DNA of 57,069 nt from Asterionellopsis glacialis. Its lineage: Eukaryota; Bacillariophyta; Plagiogrammaphyceae; Rhaphoneidales; Asterionellopsidaceae. The stretch covers positions 1-57,069 of the forward strand of contig WKLE02004575.1 of assembly GCA_014885115.2 (NCBI GenBank). Direction: 5' to 3'. Within the stretch, counting starts at the first letter, position 1. The number at the start of each line of letters is the position of its first letter. This document shows, piece after piece, positions 31,475-42,120 of the stretch. The position numbers and the translations under genes are program-made. The notes under the pieces are model-generated. The model saw only the letters and a program-made list of their open reading frames with translations, was not told where the DNA came from and made no database searches.

Positions 31475-32677
31475 TGATAGTAACAGTAAAACAACAAGGC
31501 TCTTTCTTTAGTAGAAATAGTGTTGAGTCAAGAGTAAGAGATAGATCGATTACTGCTACTGCAAAACGTGGGAAAAAGCGAAACTACTTTCGTAAACATC
31601 AGTTATGAATACTATTTGAAAAATTCAAGTCCATACTCCTACTGCAAAACGTGGGAAAAAGCGAAACTACTTTCATACACATCAATTATGAATACCATTT
31701 GAAAAATTCAAATTCAAGTCCATACTTACTGCCTAGCTACCTACCTCACTTGCGTTACATCACACTCACCAAGCTTGACGACATTTTAAAAACCACGAAT
31801 TCTTGGTGTAGTCCAACGAACAATTTGGTCATTAGCTTCAAGTTTATGAATTATCTCGACAATAACTCTAAATAGAACGGTAGGTTCTTTCACTTTCTCC
31901 AACTTCGCGAGACCCTTTTTTCAACACTGGATGGTCTCCTCCATAAATGAGTGGATAAGGAACTCACCCTCGAACGGCGGCTTATGTTTACGTCTACCAG
32001 GGGTGAAGGCTAAACATATCATGACTACCGATATTATTTCCCGCTTTGTGCCGCCGCTGAACATGATAATTAGAATGCCAAGCAGTTGATTCTGGCACCA
32101 CAAATAAAACAACGAAGAACCAGAGTTGAGAACATACGTAGTCTATAAGAATCTATATGTAACCAGATGAAGAGCAAAACTACGCCAAAGTAAACAATGA
32201 TACTTAAATGTTTGAGTGGGGAAGGGGGGTTGGTGGCTTTCACGTTTCCCCCCCCGATTTCATCTGCTATTTCATTCGAACTAAAATGCATGACAACCTT
32301 GTTGAATACTAATGCTGAGTATAATGTAATGTAAAGAAGGAATAACCCATCAGAAAACTAGAGTCCTTCCTTTATCTTGACTACTACTATCTACTACTAC
32401 ATGGGCACATTTGGTCGCTCTTTGTTCGTTTCACCAGACTACAAGTTGGCTTTCCTATCTAAAATAACTATAAAGGAGACTTGTTGTATCATCAAAATTG
32501 TTTTAGATTGTGTTTTTGTTCCTGTTTCTCTATATTATGGAGAAAAATCGATGAGTTACAAAATAAACATACTTCATAGCTAATCCACAGCAAGTTATAT
32601 CTTGATAGAAAGTAGCAAAACAAAACAAACATTGCTCACATACATAGATTGTGTCTTCATGCCCACATATTCATATA
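31475..32677. other. Intergenic spacer, no gene seen
   Basis: The spacer holds an 83-base tandem duplication (separate entry) and several short ORFs without a pattern (31651-31875, 31921-32112, 32070-32291, 32377-32583). It lies between convergent genes, so only 3' signals are expected. Confidence 0.5.
31556..31725. repeat. Two-copy tandem duplication, unit about 83 bases
   Basis: CTACTGCAAAACGTGGGAAA begins at 31556 and again at 31639, and the match runs on through TTATGAATAC and TTTGAAAAATTCAA to CAAGTCCATACT. The copies differ at a few positions, and the second carries a short internal repeat (AATTCAAATTCAAG). Confidence 0.85.
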
Positions 32678-33721
32678 TCAATATACCGGTAAACTATCAC
32701 ATGAACCATCTGAATAAAGCATTTCAGGTACTTCACCCCCATCAGGATTTTCTTTTCGACAAATGTCTACTCGATGGTCCCGAACAACAGTACGTGGTTT
32801 ATGCAGTAAACCTTCAATGTTGCCTTCCTGTGGACACAACATCCTTTGAACCTCCCCGTCAATAACCATCTTGAGCCATATACCTGGAACTCCTTTACCT
32901 TCACGTGAAAACGTTTGATCCGGTAGAACACTCCCTCCCTTTCCCTCTACCGAAATGACCCGATACCGATTACCACGAACTTCAAGTGCTGCATAATGGT
33001 CAATGCAAATACCAAGCTCTGTAGGGTGTCGAAGGAGCATAGAATCAAAATCATCAGCACGTAAAACTCCATTGCTCTGGATCTTGTCATGGTGTGGACA
33101 GATCAACCCAGGCAAGAACCCAAGTCCTTCTATCTTGATATAATCCCAATCTTTCTTATTATCTTGTTCTCCATTGCTGCTACTATTTCCAGTAGCAACT
33201 TCCTCGTTGGAACTTCTTTTGGTAGCCTCCCTCAGAATCATAGCTTCTCGGTAGGTATCAGGATCAGCACTGTCTGAGTGTCCACTTTGAAACCAACATA
33301 TAGCACCAGCACTTCCACCAGTAAGGACAGCACCACGATGCATAGCCCCACGTAACATCTGATCAATATCTAATAACTTCCATCGATCGACAGCGTACAA
33401 TGTATTACCACCACTTACAACAATAACATCAGCCTCATCCATTGTTGCAGAAAGTTTTGGATAGGATGGAACCTTGTCTACTACATCGACACACTTAATA
33501 TTACATCCAGCTTTTATAAATTGACATGTTTGTTTTGCTTTAGGTTCAGGCAAATCATATGTTGCTGTTCCGATGTATACAACATTTACGTCAGAGGGAG
33601 CCTTACCGGTAAGATCAAGAATAGATTTTACAACTTGCTCATTGCTCAGACAATCTCTACCAGACCCTGCAAATAAACCTTTCAAATTCGGTGATACTTT
33701 GAGGGGTTTGCCGACAGCCAT
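32678..33721 (-). CDS. Peptidase S51 family protein (peptidase E/cyanophycinase-like)
   Basis: The protein has 347 residues from the first in-frame ATG (MAVGKPLKVS). The open frame runs about 45 codons further upstream without any ATG. Peptidase S51 features: LKGLFAGSG near the start, ADVIVVSGGNTLYAVDRW (97-114), the nucleophile elbow TGGSAGAICW with Ser 137, and the His region LGFLPGLICPHHDKIQ. The family cleaves Asp-containing dipeptides (peptidase E) or cyanophycin; the eukaryotic members are mostly uncharacterised. An insert of about 25 Ser/Asn-rich residues sits near 170-190. The remaining C-terminal part (QMLC to PVY) is longer than in bacterial peptidase E. No signal peptide is seen from this start. 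The ATG-less extension could come from a missed upstream exon with targeting sequence. Confidence 0.85.
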   Translation of the reverse strand: MAVGKPLKVSPNLKGLFAGSGRDCLSNEQVVKSILDLTGKAPSDVNVVYIGTATYDLPEPKAKQTCQFIKAGCNIKCVDVVDKVPSYPKLSATMDEADVIVVSGGNTLYAVDRWKLLDIDQMLRGAMHRGAVLTGGSAGAICWFQSGHSDSADPDTYREAMILREATKRSSNEEVATGNSSSNGEQDNKKDWDYIKIEGLGFLPGLICPHHDKIQSNGVLRADDFDSMLLRHPTELGICIDHYAALEVRGNRYRVISVEGKGGSVLPDQTFSREGKGVPGIWLKMVIDGEVQRMLCPQEGNIEGLLHKPRTVVRDHRVDICRKENPDGGEVPEMLYSDGSCDSLPVY

Positions 33722-34309
33722 TGCAGCGGTGGTTAAACTTGATGAAAACTGCACCGGCAGAAACCTAAACGATAAATTCTGGCGAAGAAGTATCAACAGC
33801 CCAGGTACCACTGCACCTGTTCGTCGATAAGATAATAAACGAGTAATCGTTGTTTTGTCGAAAACTAGTAAATTATGCGAACGCTAGGAAAGACAAGAAA
33901 CTTTTTGTGGGAAACGAGTAAGTGGTATTAACAATGATCGGAGTCGCCTATTAGCGATGCAACCAAAGTACTTCTGGAGTTGTGACACCACAAGAGTAGT
34001 ATCAATAATTTTATTATCCGAACGCCAACAGCAACGAGAACTGTGAAAAAGAAATAAGGTATACGAATCTCTCCGAATATTCCGAGAACGATGGGAATGC
34101 CGATCAACAGAAATTTATTGCCGACGTCAGTTAGTTAGAAGCGTCACTCGTACGTATCTGGCAATTTGATTGGTTCAGCGTCAACGCTGAGCGAACATTA
34201 ATGTAATTTTGTATATATCGAAATCGTTGCTTCCCTGGTAAGGTAGTGTCAACGCATCACGGACGAAGTAAATCCGAGTACGTACAATACCAGATACGTA
34301 TTTTCTAAA

Positions 34310-34730
34310 TGGCTTAGTACTACCAGGTACTCTACCTGGTACCGGCGGTATTGCATAACTGTTTATGTCTATACAGGTATCCTTGACGACTCGGACTTAC
34401 CTTACCTGGTATGTACCAGGTACGTACCAGGTCCGGTACCTGGTAGAGGTTGTTCCTTCGGTTCCGGAACTAGTACTAGTACTCATATGCACAATGGATA
34501 GAACCGAGGACTAACTAGAGGTACTCTAGAGAGGTCCTCTAGAGAGAGGACTACTCACTACGTACCCTATTAGATGTATTCTAGTCCTACCAGGTACCGT
34601 TGCAGGTACGGAGTTCCGGTACCAGGTACAATACCTGTACTAACCACTAGATGAAGTACCCGGTACCAGAGGTACAGGCACCAGGTAGGATACCGGTACC
34701 AGTACATGTGGTGTACCTGGTACCGTAAAT
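34310..34730. repeat. Second dense cluster of TACCAGGTA/TACCTGGTA
   Basis: At least eight copies are seen, among them CTACCAGGTACTC, CTACCTGGTACCGG, TTACCTGGTATG, GTACCAGGTACG, GTACCTGGTAGAGG, CTACCAGGTACCG, GTACCAGGTACAA and GTACCTGGTACCG. ACTAGTACTAGTACT and CTCTAGAGAG palindromic words are interspersed. Order and spacing are irregular. Confidence 0.75.
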
Positions 34731-35143
34731 TTAAAATAAAAGTATTAAAAAGGTATTTAATCCTTTAGTATGTTGTATTAAGTATTGAACCTTACCAACT
34801 GACAAATGTTCGCTGAGCTACCGCCAGGTACTGAAGCAGCACACTACTGTAGTAAAGAATCACAAAAGCGTGTCGAGAAAAGCATCCGAAATAATTACAG
34901 TACACAGTAATAATGTGCAACAGACAAGACGCTGGCTGTTTTTTGGTGGCAAAATCACAATCCGCGATCCTGCATCAATCATAATTGCTAGGGCTTCGTT
35001 TTTTTTCAACATATTTCTGAATCGACAAGTCTGCACCGTTGTTGCAATAACTGATATTATACTTACCAAGAAACAAAATAATTGAAATAAAGCAAGGTAG
35101 AATTTGAGAACACCCGCGACCTCTAAAAAACAAAATAAAAATC

Positions 35144-35157
35144 CAGCGCATGCGCTG
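35144..35157. promoter_or_regulatory. Perfect palindrome CAGCGCATGCGCTG
   Basis: This 14-base perfect palindrome lies 246 bases upstream of the methyltransferase start. Its core GCGCATGCGC matches the NRF1-type site known from animals. Whether any algal factor binds it is unknown. Confidence 0.3.
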
Positions 35158-35402
35158 TAAGTGTACTCTAGACAGGTCCTATTGTAATAGAGTAGATGAT
35201 GTAAGAATAAGTAAGAATGCCCAGGCAGAGGTTTACGGGGAAAATGTGAACGCCAGGGGCAGAAAAATACTCAGGTACGTAGTCTATTCGTAATTCTCTG
35301 AGAAAATTATTTCGAACTTCTTCAAACCTACTGTAATTCTTATTTGAGAAAAACTCTCATAAAAAGGAAGAGACTAAAATAGTATTACAAGGGGAGAAGA
35401 AG

Positions 35403-36762
35403 ATGATAAAATTTGCAACTCCGTCTATCATTACTATGCTCATAGCCAGTGCTATCCAGGTAGGTAAATTGTATTGAATTCTTGAACATTGAGAAGGACC
35501 ACTGATTCGATTTATCCATTCTAGTGGAAAATGGGAATCGTTAACATGGGAATAGATCTATTTCAATTTCCATCCATCTTTTCATTTGTTTATCTTAAGG
35601 CTCGTCTCAACTCTATCAATTCAATCATTTTGCAATCCTCCTCCCATAGAATTTGAGTTTTGCGAGCTCTCTTGTAATCTCAAATAAGTCTTCAGGAATG
35701 CCTTCTCTTACTACTAGCAGCAAGTCCGAAGTAGAATCTCTTGCAAAAGAGACATTCGCGCACTTGCACCAAAAGTTATCCATTTCCGGCAGTGGAAACG
35801 GGCGTTCTATCTTCGCCGTCCCACTTAACGATGAAGGGATCTACCGTCATGTCGAGCTGAAAATCGAAAAGGTCCTTGAAGCTTGCCGCGCATATGAACG
35901 TCAAGAAGACATCACAACTGAAGACATCTCTGCTCTTCAAAACTCAATCCGCGAATATGCCAAAGGTTTCTTTGCCAACGGTCCTTTTGGTCGCGAAATT
36001 ACATCATGGCCTCGAGGACCTGGATCTAGCAACGCCATGAGATTAGTCTATCAAGGGTTTGTACTTCCAACGAACTGTGTCAAGGCACACTATGCTGAAT
36101 GGTATTTGAGGGACCGTGACCTGGCTCATGCCGTTCGTTCCAGGAAAGATACTCTTACTGCACTTCTTCAGGATGAGCTCAACAGTTTTTCGAGTAAAGT
36201 GAAGGTAGGAGGTACCGGTACTTCAGCAATTGATATCCTTGACCTAGCGAATGGGCCCTGTCAATCTCTAAAGGATCTCCTTCTTTCTGACAAAGTATCA
36301 CCCTCTATTCTTGAAAGGGTTGATTATGAAGGCTTTGATACAGATGCGATTAATCAAGAACGGATTCGAGTTTGGGTTGAGGAAGTGAAACCGCCTGGCA
36401 AGTACAAATTCGAAAGTAAGAATGCTCTTATTCATCCATTTAGAAAGAAGGAAAAGCAGTATGATATCATCTACAGCACTGGTTTGTATGACTACCTAAA
36501 CGATGCAGTGCTTGTCAAAATCTGGAAGAAATCATATAAAGCTCTCAAACCTGGTGGCGCCATGCTGATTTCTCTTAAAGACAGCAACCTCTACAATCCA
36601 GAAGTCTATACCTATTTGCTTCCTTGGAATCAATTTTTGCAGCGCCAAGAGCAACATTTTGAGGAACTTTTGGTGTCATCTGGAATGCCTTCTCCTGAGA
36701 AGAAATTGACTGATTCCACTGGAATAATTCTCTTCTACGTGATTCGTAAACCAATGATTTAG
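35403..36762 (+). CDS. Signal-peptide-bearing SAM-dependent methyltransferase, PhcB-like; exons 35403-35459 and 35650-36762
   Basis: The large open frame has no proper ATG at its start. A 19-codon exon upstream (MIKFATPSIITMLIASAIQ) with donor GTAGGT joins through a 190-base intron to acceptor CATAG at 35649, in phase, giving 389 residues. The joined N-terminus is a signal peptide followed by NLSFASS, which could be a plastid-type cleavage site with Phe. The body is a class I methyltransferase: AIDILDLANGPCQSLKDLLL (motif I, degenerate), a FDTDAINQERIR acidic loop, and YDIIYSTGLYDYLNDAVLVK then LKPGGAMLISL. The layout, including the N-terminal helical part, resembles bacterial PhcB, which makes 3-hydroxy fatty-acid methyl ester quorum signals in Ralstonia. 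That similarity is from memory of motif spacing. The substrate here is unknown. Confidence 0.75.
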
Positions 36763-37113
36763 ATAGGCCATCCGCATGGTGAAAATTTCTTGGGTATTAG
36801 AATAGTCAATGCCTCCAGATAGTAGATATAGACCCTATCCATGAAAGTGTACTAATAAATTTGTAAAGAAAATAGTCTTATGAATGCACCTTTTTGTATG
36901 AATCAACTGACCACAAAATTCATTATTTGTCATGTAACATATTTAAAATCTTAATACAGATTGAGTCATTTTTAACTATGTGCACTATGGCTTTCAATTC
37001 ACTTTTGGTTTAATTCACTTTTTTGGTTCTCTTCTTGACTTTTCTTCTATGTTGTAGTTTTTGTTTCGAAATGTCATCGCGTAGTATTTGGAAGGTAGAA
37101 AATGGATAGCTTT
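36763..37113. other. Short spacer between convergent genes
   Basis: Only 3' UTR sequence is expected. No gene, hairpin or repeat stands out, apart from a TTCACTTTTGGTTTAATTCA-type short repetition near 36999-37024. Confidence 0.5.
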
Positions 37114-38411
37114 TCATGATATAACACAGCTACTGCCTGTAGTACCAACGGACTTATTACTTGATGTGGACGACAGTACACCACAAGTCATGAAGTCGCC
37201 ACAACCCTGTTCATGAGGTTCCACCATTTCATCAACACTATTCATTTTCACTTCTCTAGCAGCTACATCCTCTACCTTGGCTCCCATCATTTTGCTTCGT
37301 CGTCGACTTTCACTTTTGGTGGAAGAAGAACGGTAAGAGTCGGCATCTATTGTCGACGATGTATCAACTAAACCCTGTGAATTAAGGACAACAGGTGTGC
37401 CACTACCGCTATTGTTCTTGTTTCTGGAAGGAGAATCCAACAATGTAGTGGACCCATTGGTTTCAATAGTTGTTGCCCCTTTGGGAGTTGGGGAAGAAGG
37501 CCCATTCAATACTAATTTAGATGGAGTAGCTGTAGATGTCACTGACATCTCAGCCGACGGTGATGGTGGTGTCGTAACTCCTACTCCTCCTGCTCCCCGT
37601 TCACCCATAATGGATCCTGTTGACACACCTGCGGGAATGAAACTAGACAATCCTGGTAAATCTGTTCCATCTCGTCTTGCACGATCACGGAATTGCAATA
37701 CACGTTCTGCAACTCTTCGGAACAATGCTGACACGTTGGTATTTGTTTTGGCTGATGTATCGACGAATATGGCACCCATAGCATTTGCCATTTCTTCTGC
37801 TTCACTTGACGGGACCATTTTATGGTTTGGTGTATTACCCTTCAAATCTGATTTCGTTGCTGCGATAGCAATCACAATGGATCCAGCTGGGACGTTCCGG
37901 TGTAATTCATCTAACCAATATCGCATAGTTTGATACGATTCGGGTGAGCTCACATCGTAGCAAACAATAGCCGCAGCTGCACTTTTGTAATACATAGGTG
38001 CCATAGGTCGGAACTGTGATTGTCCGGCTGTATCCCAAATTTGAATTTTACATGTAATACCATTCACTTGTAATCGTTTGGTAATAAAAAAAGCACCCAC
38101 AGTCGCTGATCGTCCCTCCTCACGATAATACCCTTCTGCAAATCGTAAGACCAATGATGTTTTCCCCGTAAATGTATCACCCAACATTACCACCTGCAAA
38201 AGAAACCATTGTTTTTTATTTTTTAAAGAATCATTTCGAACACACATGATGAGGAAAGAAACCAATTCAAAAAAACGTGAGATTTTTCGCCATCCCGTAA
38301 AATATGATTTGCAATCCAAAGAGGACTTTTTCTTCCAGTTCTTTCGTAAAAAAGTCAGTCTACTTGAACGCTTACCTTGAATTCCGCTTGCGGAAGTTCA
38401 ACGTGCGGCAT
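37114..38411 (-). CDS. Rab5-like small GTPase with long tail and CaaX end; exons 38411-38376 and 38193-37114
   Basis: A 12-codon first exon (MPHVELPQAEFK) with donor GTAAGC joins at acceptor TTTTGCAG (38194) to VVMLGDTFTGKTSLVLRF, giving 371 residues. GTPase motifs: G1 GDTFTGKTS (17-25), G3 WDTAGQ (65-70), G4 TKSD (125-128) in place of the usual NKxD, G5 TSAKT. The switch II line QSQFRPMAPMYYKSAAAAIV is typical of the Rab5/22 group that acts on early endosomes. After about residue 200 there is a long Ser/Thr-rich tail of about 165 residues, then SCVIS-stop. CVIS is a CaaX box, implying farnesylation or geranylgeranylation of one cysteine, not the double-cysteine Rab end. Both the long tail and the CaaX end are unusual for Rab5. 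Confidence 0.88.
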
Positions 38412-39585
38412 GGTGATTGATTGTGTTTGCTAGTTATTTCCTCACGAAACTAATTTCAATTCTAACTATTCAGACTGTTTTCCAAGAAAATCCACGAAAC
38501 CAAACCCAATTGCTTCCGTTCCAATTCAAAAGAAACCACTAAAACTTCGTGCAAGAGGTTGTCGTGTGATAAAAGTAGATATCCAGATACTGTTTGGTTG
38601 TGCTTGCATGAGCTGGGTCCTGTCCACAAACACACGCAACAAAGAAACTCCCCTGCCTAATAATGGCTTCTCTTTTTTTCTTTTTCAGCTAGGTCCTAGT
38701 CCTTCTGGTGCATGTGAAGTCTCCTGCTTTCGTAGACAGGAAAAATCGCCAAAATTGTTGTCGGTGCGGGGCCGTGTGTGCTTATTTCGGGTCTTGCAAA
38801 ACACTGACCAGGTCAGTCGTTCCTGCACACGATCACATCGCATTGGTCGGAGTTCATGTTAGTAGGATTGATTCAATCGACTTAAATTTTTTCATCTTCC
38901 CTCTCAACGGTCGTAAAGAACACGGATAACGTTGTGGATATACGTATAAATTCTTATACAAAGAGACCGATTCACATGGACTGAGTCGATTGTATTTTTT
39001 CTTTGTAAATAATATTACATATATAATAAATTATTTCCATTAATTTACTGTACTGTACATTTGGACATACCAGGTACTGTACATTCGATGGATTTGCTTG
39101 ACATACACATAATAATATTATTATCAAGCTGACACTTCTCTTCTGTTTCTGTGATGTTGTGTGAACAAAAATGGGTGCCTGTGCTTCTCTTGTTGTACTG
39201 AAAAACTCTACTGCCTGTATGTTTGTGAGTTTTCTTCTTCTCCCGGAAATTGAAATTTTGACATGTGACAACTTTCATGTCATGTCAAACAACCTGTCAT
39301 AATTTCACGAGTATGAGATCAGTAGAGGCAGAAGTCAGTCTTGAGTCCTGTGTTCAAGAAGTCATGTCTTCTGTTCCCTTCAGCAATCACTAATGTCTTA
39401 CTGTGAAACAAGAAAATGAAAAAAAATCCAACTGACACTTGAGACATCAGTCTCTCATTATATTAAAAAAAAGTTGAAAAAGAAATACAAAATACTGTTG
39501 GCACATTATAAAACAACAAAACTCATTCGAAGAAACAACGTTTACTCTTTTCGATTGACACAAGACAACATCAAAAACAATCCCA
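38412..39585. other. Divergent promoter region
   Basis: The region lies between genes reading away from each other. There is one ATACCAGGTACTG motif near 39069, followed by GTACATTCGATGG. ORFs at 38566-38862, 38708-38929 and 38972-39278 lack a protein-like pattern. No RNA gene is seen. Confidence 0.45.
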
Positions 39586-40245
39586 ATGAAAAACTCTACC
39601 TTATCATTATCAGTACTTGGCGTCCTTCTTGTACTTGGTTGTGACATTATGAAGGATACAACCACTACATACGCTTTTGCACCCCTTCCTGTTACTGTAG
39701 GACACAAACGTCCCTCTCCATCATCAAGAACAACAAAACCACCAAACTCCAAATCCATTTTAAACATGGCATGGACCATTCCAGAATTGGTAGTATCTGA
39801 TGGTACTTCTAGATTCGACTCGAAATGGTATACTCCTGTAGAGCATCCACTTCCTCGGACAATGGTATTTTCCGACGTCCATCACCATCATTACGATGGT
39901 GATGACGATGATGACAAGATCTTAGATTCTTACTTTTGGATGAAACCCTGTTGTGATGATTGGCCTACAATGGTCACATCCTCAGATGAGGAACAACTCG
40001 TAGTAGAATCATCAACAACAGGAATGTCCCCAAAAACAAGAAACCACCACCACCGTCGTCGTCATTATCATCCTGGCAGTATGAAAGCTATCCTACACCG
40101 AATGACAACTACCATGATTCGTACCATTCCTCGTAAAATTTATCTTTTATTGACAGAACCCTTTCATCTATTTGCTTTATTCCTCATGTCTAAAATAATT
40201 CCTAATGGACGAGGAGGGCACAAAGAAGAAGAGTTTCTTGAATAG
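39586..40245 (+). CDS. Plastid-type protein of unknown function
   Basis: The protein has 219 residues from the first ATG. Signal peptide: STLSLSVLGVLLVLGCDIMK, then TTTTYAFAPLP. YAFAP is close to the ASAFAP motif used for diatom plastid import. The mature part has an ordered patch around MAWTIPELVVSDGTSRFDSK and WYTPVEHPLPRTM, a His/Asp-rich stretch, an acidic linker and a basic His/Arg-rich stretch (HHHRRRHYHPG). It then has an amphipathic or membrane-associated end (RKIYLLLTEPFHLFALFLMSKIIPNG). I do not recognise a family. The His clusters might bind metal, but this is only a guess. Confidence 0.65.
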   Translation: MKNSTLSLSVLGVLLVLGCDIMKDTTTTYAFAPLPVTVGHKRPSPSSRTTKPPNSKSILNMAWTIPELVVSDGTSRFDSKWYTPVEHPLPRTMVFSDVHHHHYDGDDDDDKILDSYFWMKPCCDDWPTMVTSSDEEQLVVESSTTGMSPKTRNHHHRRRHYHPGSMKAILHRMTTTMIRTIPRKIYLLLTEPFHLFALFLMSKIIPNGRGGHKEEEFLE

Positions 40246-41158
40246 GGTTAGAGGAGAAGGAAGTGTTTTTTTTGTTATTATATTTAGAAGAATGGAGTTT
40301 ATTTTTGCAAACCCCATGTTACGCTATGCCAGCTACTAGACTCCAAATATAATTGAGAACCAAGACTTTTTGAGCTACGCTACTGATTAATTTTTTGAAT
40401 TTTATAGAGAGGTAGTAAAATATATACAGTACTCGTCCCCCAACAACCTATGAAACGAATTCAGTTCATTACAATGATAGATAGACCATATAATAGTGTA
40501 ATTACTATAGAGATATTTTTTCGTGTAACATGTTCAAAAACAAATATTATTGAAAATGGTGAGAGTTTTCTCTCCTATTGACTGGACTGTGGAAATAGTA
40601 CTGTAGTTTCACTTTTAACATGAAAATAGACATTTCTCACATGGCACATAGGAAAGGCAATGTATGAGGAGACATAAAAATACAGTAGTCAAAGTGTGAC
40701 TAAATGTTCCTAGAGTGTCAAACAATTCGTGATGATGTGTCACACATCCTTGATTCCTTTACAGACATATATACAGTGCGTGTCGTGGTTGATGCCTTTT
40801 TTATGTTTTTGGGATTTTGAGGTGCTTTAAAGCAGTTCTGGGGGGGGGAGGTTTCTGGTTGGTTTTGGCGAGCACAAAAGGACTCACACGACTTGACTCA
40901 TTCGATTAAAATGAATCTTTGTACGAAGACTTCTACGAAAGATTCTAACAGGACAGCATTATTATTTATTTTTTATTCAAAAAGACTTCGAGGAAGCCGC
41001 ACCCTCCATCGTTCGTGGGTGCGGTGGGAGAGTGGAGGGTCGGGCCTCCATCATTCGCCTGCAGTTTTGGGCTTGTTGACACAATCCATTTTTTTTTCTT
41101 CTTTTCCTTTCCTTAAAAAAAACGAAAACAAAGCTCGCTTGTCATTGATTTCAACACC
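40246..41158. other. Intergenic spacer with GC-rich inverted repeats
   Basis: Most is AT-rich with no gene. At 40998-41040, CCGCACCC pairs with GGGTGCGG (41017-41024) and ACCCTCCA pairs with TGGAGGGT (41033-41040), so two alternative hairpins are possible about 120-160 bases upstream of the next start codon. Confidence 0.4.
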
Positions 41159-42120
41159 ATGGTCCTCCAAGTTCCTGCCGTTCCTACATTCAGTATGGGC
41201 TCTTCAGCACCTCCAGCTGCTGGTTCTGAATCCAAGGTCGACATGTCTCTCGGTAAGAATGAATAATAAAAATAAAACCCTTGTGTTCTTGGTATCGCTA
41301 AAAAATGTCGCCACGTACAATCTACGACACTTTGTACTGGTCTGGCGCAACCGGCTGACATGACATGACCATATCCGTGATCCCTCTTCTCACACGATCA
41401 TGACGCGTCTTTTCGTGTTTCTCCTTTGAACTTTTTCTAGATGAAATGATCAAACAACGTCGTAAGGAACAACAATCGAAATCTCGTAAGGGTGCTGCGG
41501 GACGTGCTCCATCGACAGCAGATCGTGTGACAGGTGCCAACAAGGCCAAACGGGCAGCTGCTGTCAAGGCTCGTCGTGGGATGCCATCCGCAGGTACAAA
41601 GACCGGTGGCACCAACAACAAGACCACTACTACCAAAAACAAACCCAAACCATCCGCCATGGATGTCGAACGTGAAGTGTATCGTCAATCTCGTAAAACT
41701 GCAAAAAGTAAAGAATCCTCACTTCGTAAAAAGTCAGGTGGTCGTCTTCCTCCCTCCAAGGATTCGTTAGGACGCCGTCAAAGTCAACGAGTGTCTGAGA
41801 CTCGAGGAAAGACGGTTGCTCAACAGAAACAACGAAATGAGCAAAGTAAACAAGTGGGCAATGCAATCTATACATGGACACAGGGAACTCGTCGTCCTCC
41901 ATCCAGAAAGGCTGTGAATGCGGCCGTCGATGCAATGCAGGGTGCGGGATTCAAAGTCCCCCAGGGTATGCAAATGGTAATTTCCTTTGCACCTGCTCCG
42001 GAAGGGAAAAGTCCACCTCCTCAACTTAACAAGGGAAAGAATGGAAACAATAATAACAACAAAGGAAAAACTAACAACAGAAACAGAAACAATAATAACA
42101 GGGGAGGACGCAAGAATTAA
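41159..42120 (+). CDS. UAP56-binding-motif basic protein, mRNA-export-factor-like; exons 41159-41252 and 41441-42120
   Basis: Splicing the 188-base intron (donor GTAAGA, acceptor TTTTTCTAG) gives 257 residues. The junction restores the codon Asp and creates the line SKVDMSLDEMIKQRRKEQQ (residues 24-42). This matches the UAP56-binding motif (UBM) at the N-terminus of ALYREF/Yra1 and UIF, which couple splicing to mRNA export. A long Lys/Arg/Gln-rich region follows (RKGAAGRAPSTADRVTGANK; SLRRKSGG-type stretches). A small ordered patch follows around NAIYTWTQGTRRPPSRKAVN and AMQGAGFKVPQGMQMVISF. The tail is Gly/Asn/Arg rich (NRNRNNNNRGGRKN). There is no RRM, unlike ALYREF. Role by inference: nuclear RNA-binding export adaptor. 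The intron cuts right through the UBM. Confidence 0.8.

Larger units (their letters stand above)
33722..35402. other. Divergent promoter and repeat-rich spacer
   Basis: The region lies between genes reading away from each other. It contains the motif cluster at 34310-34730, sequence related to 22010-22120 at about 35180-35280, and a perfect palindrome at 35144-35157. ORFs at 34860-35069 and 34870-35085 are opposite-strand shadows of each other without a pattern. Confidence 0.5.
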
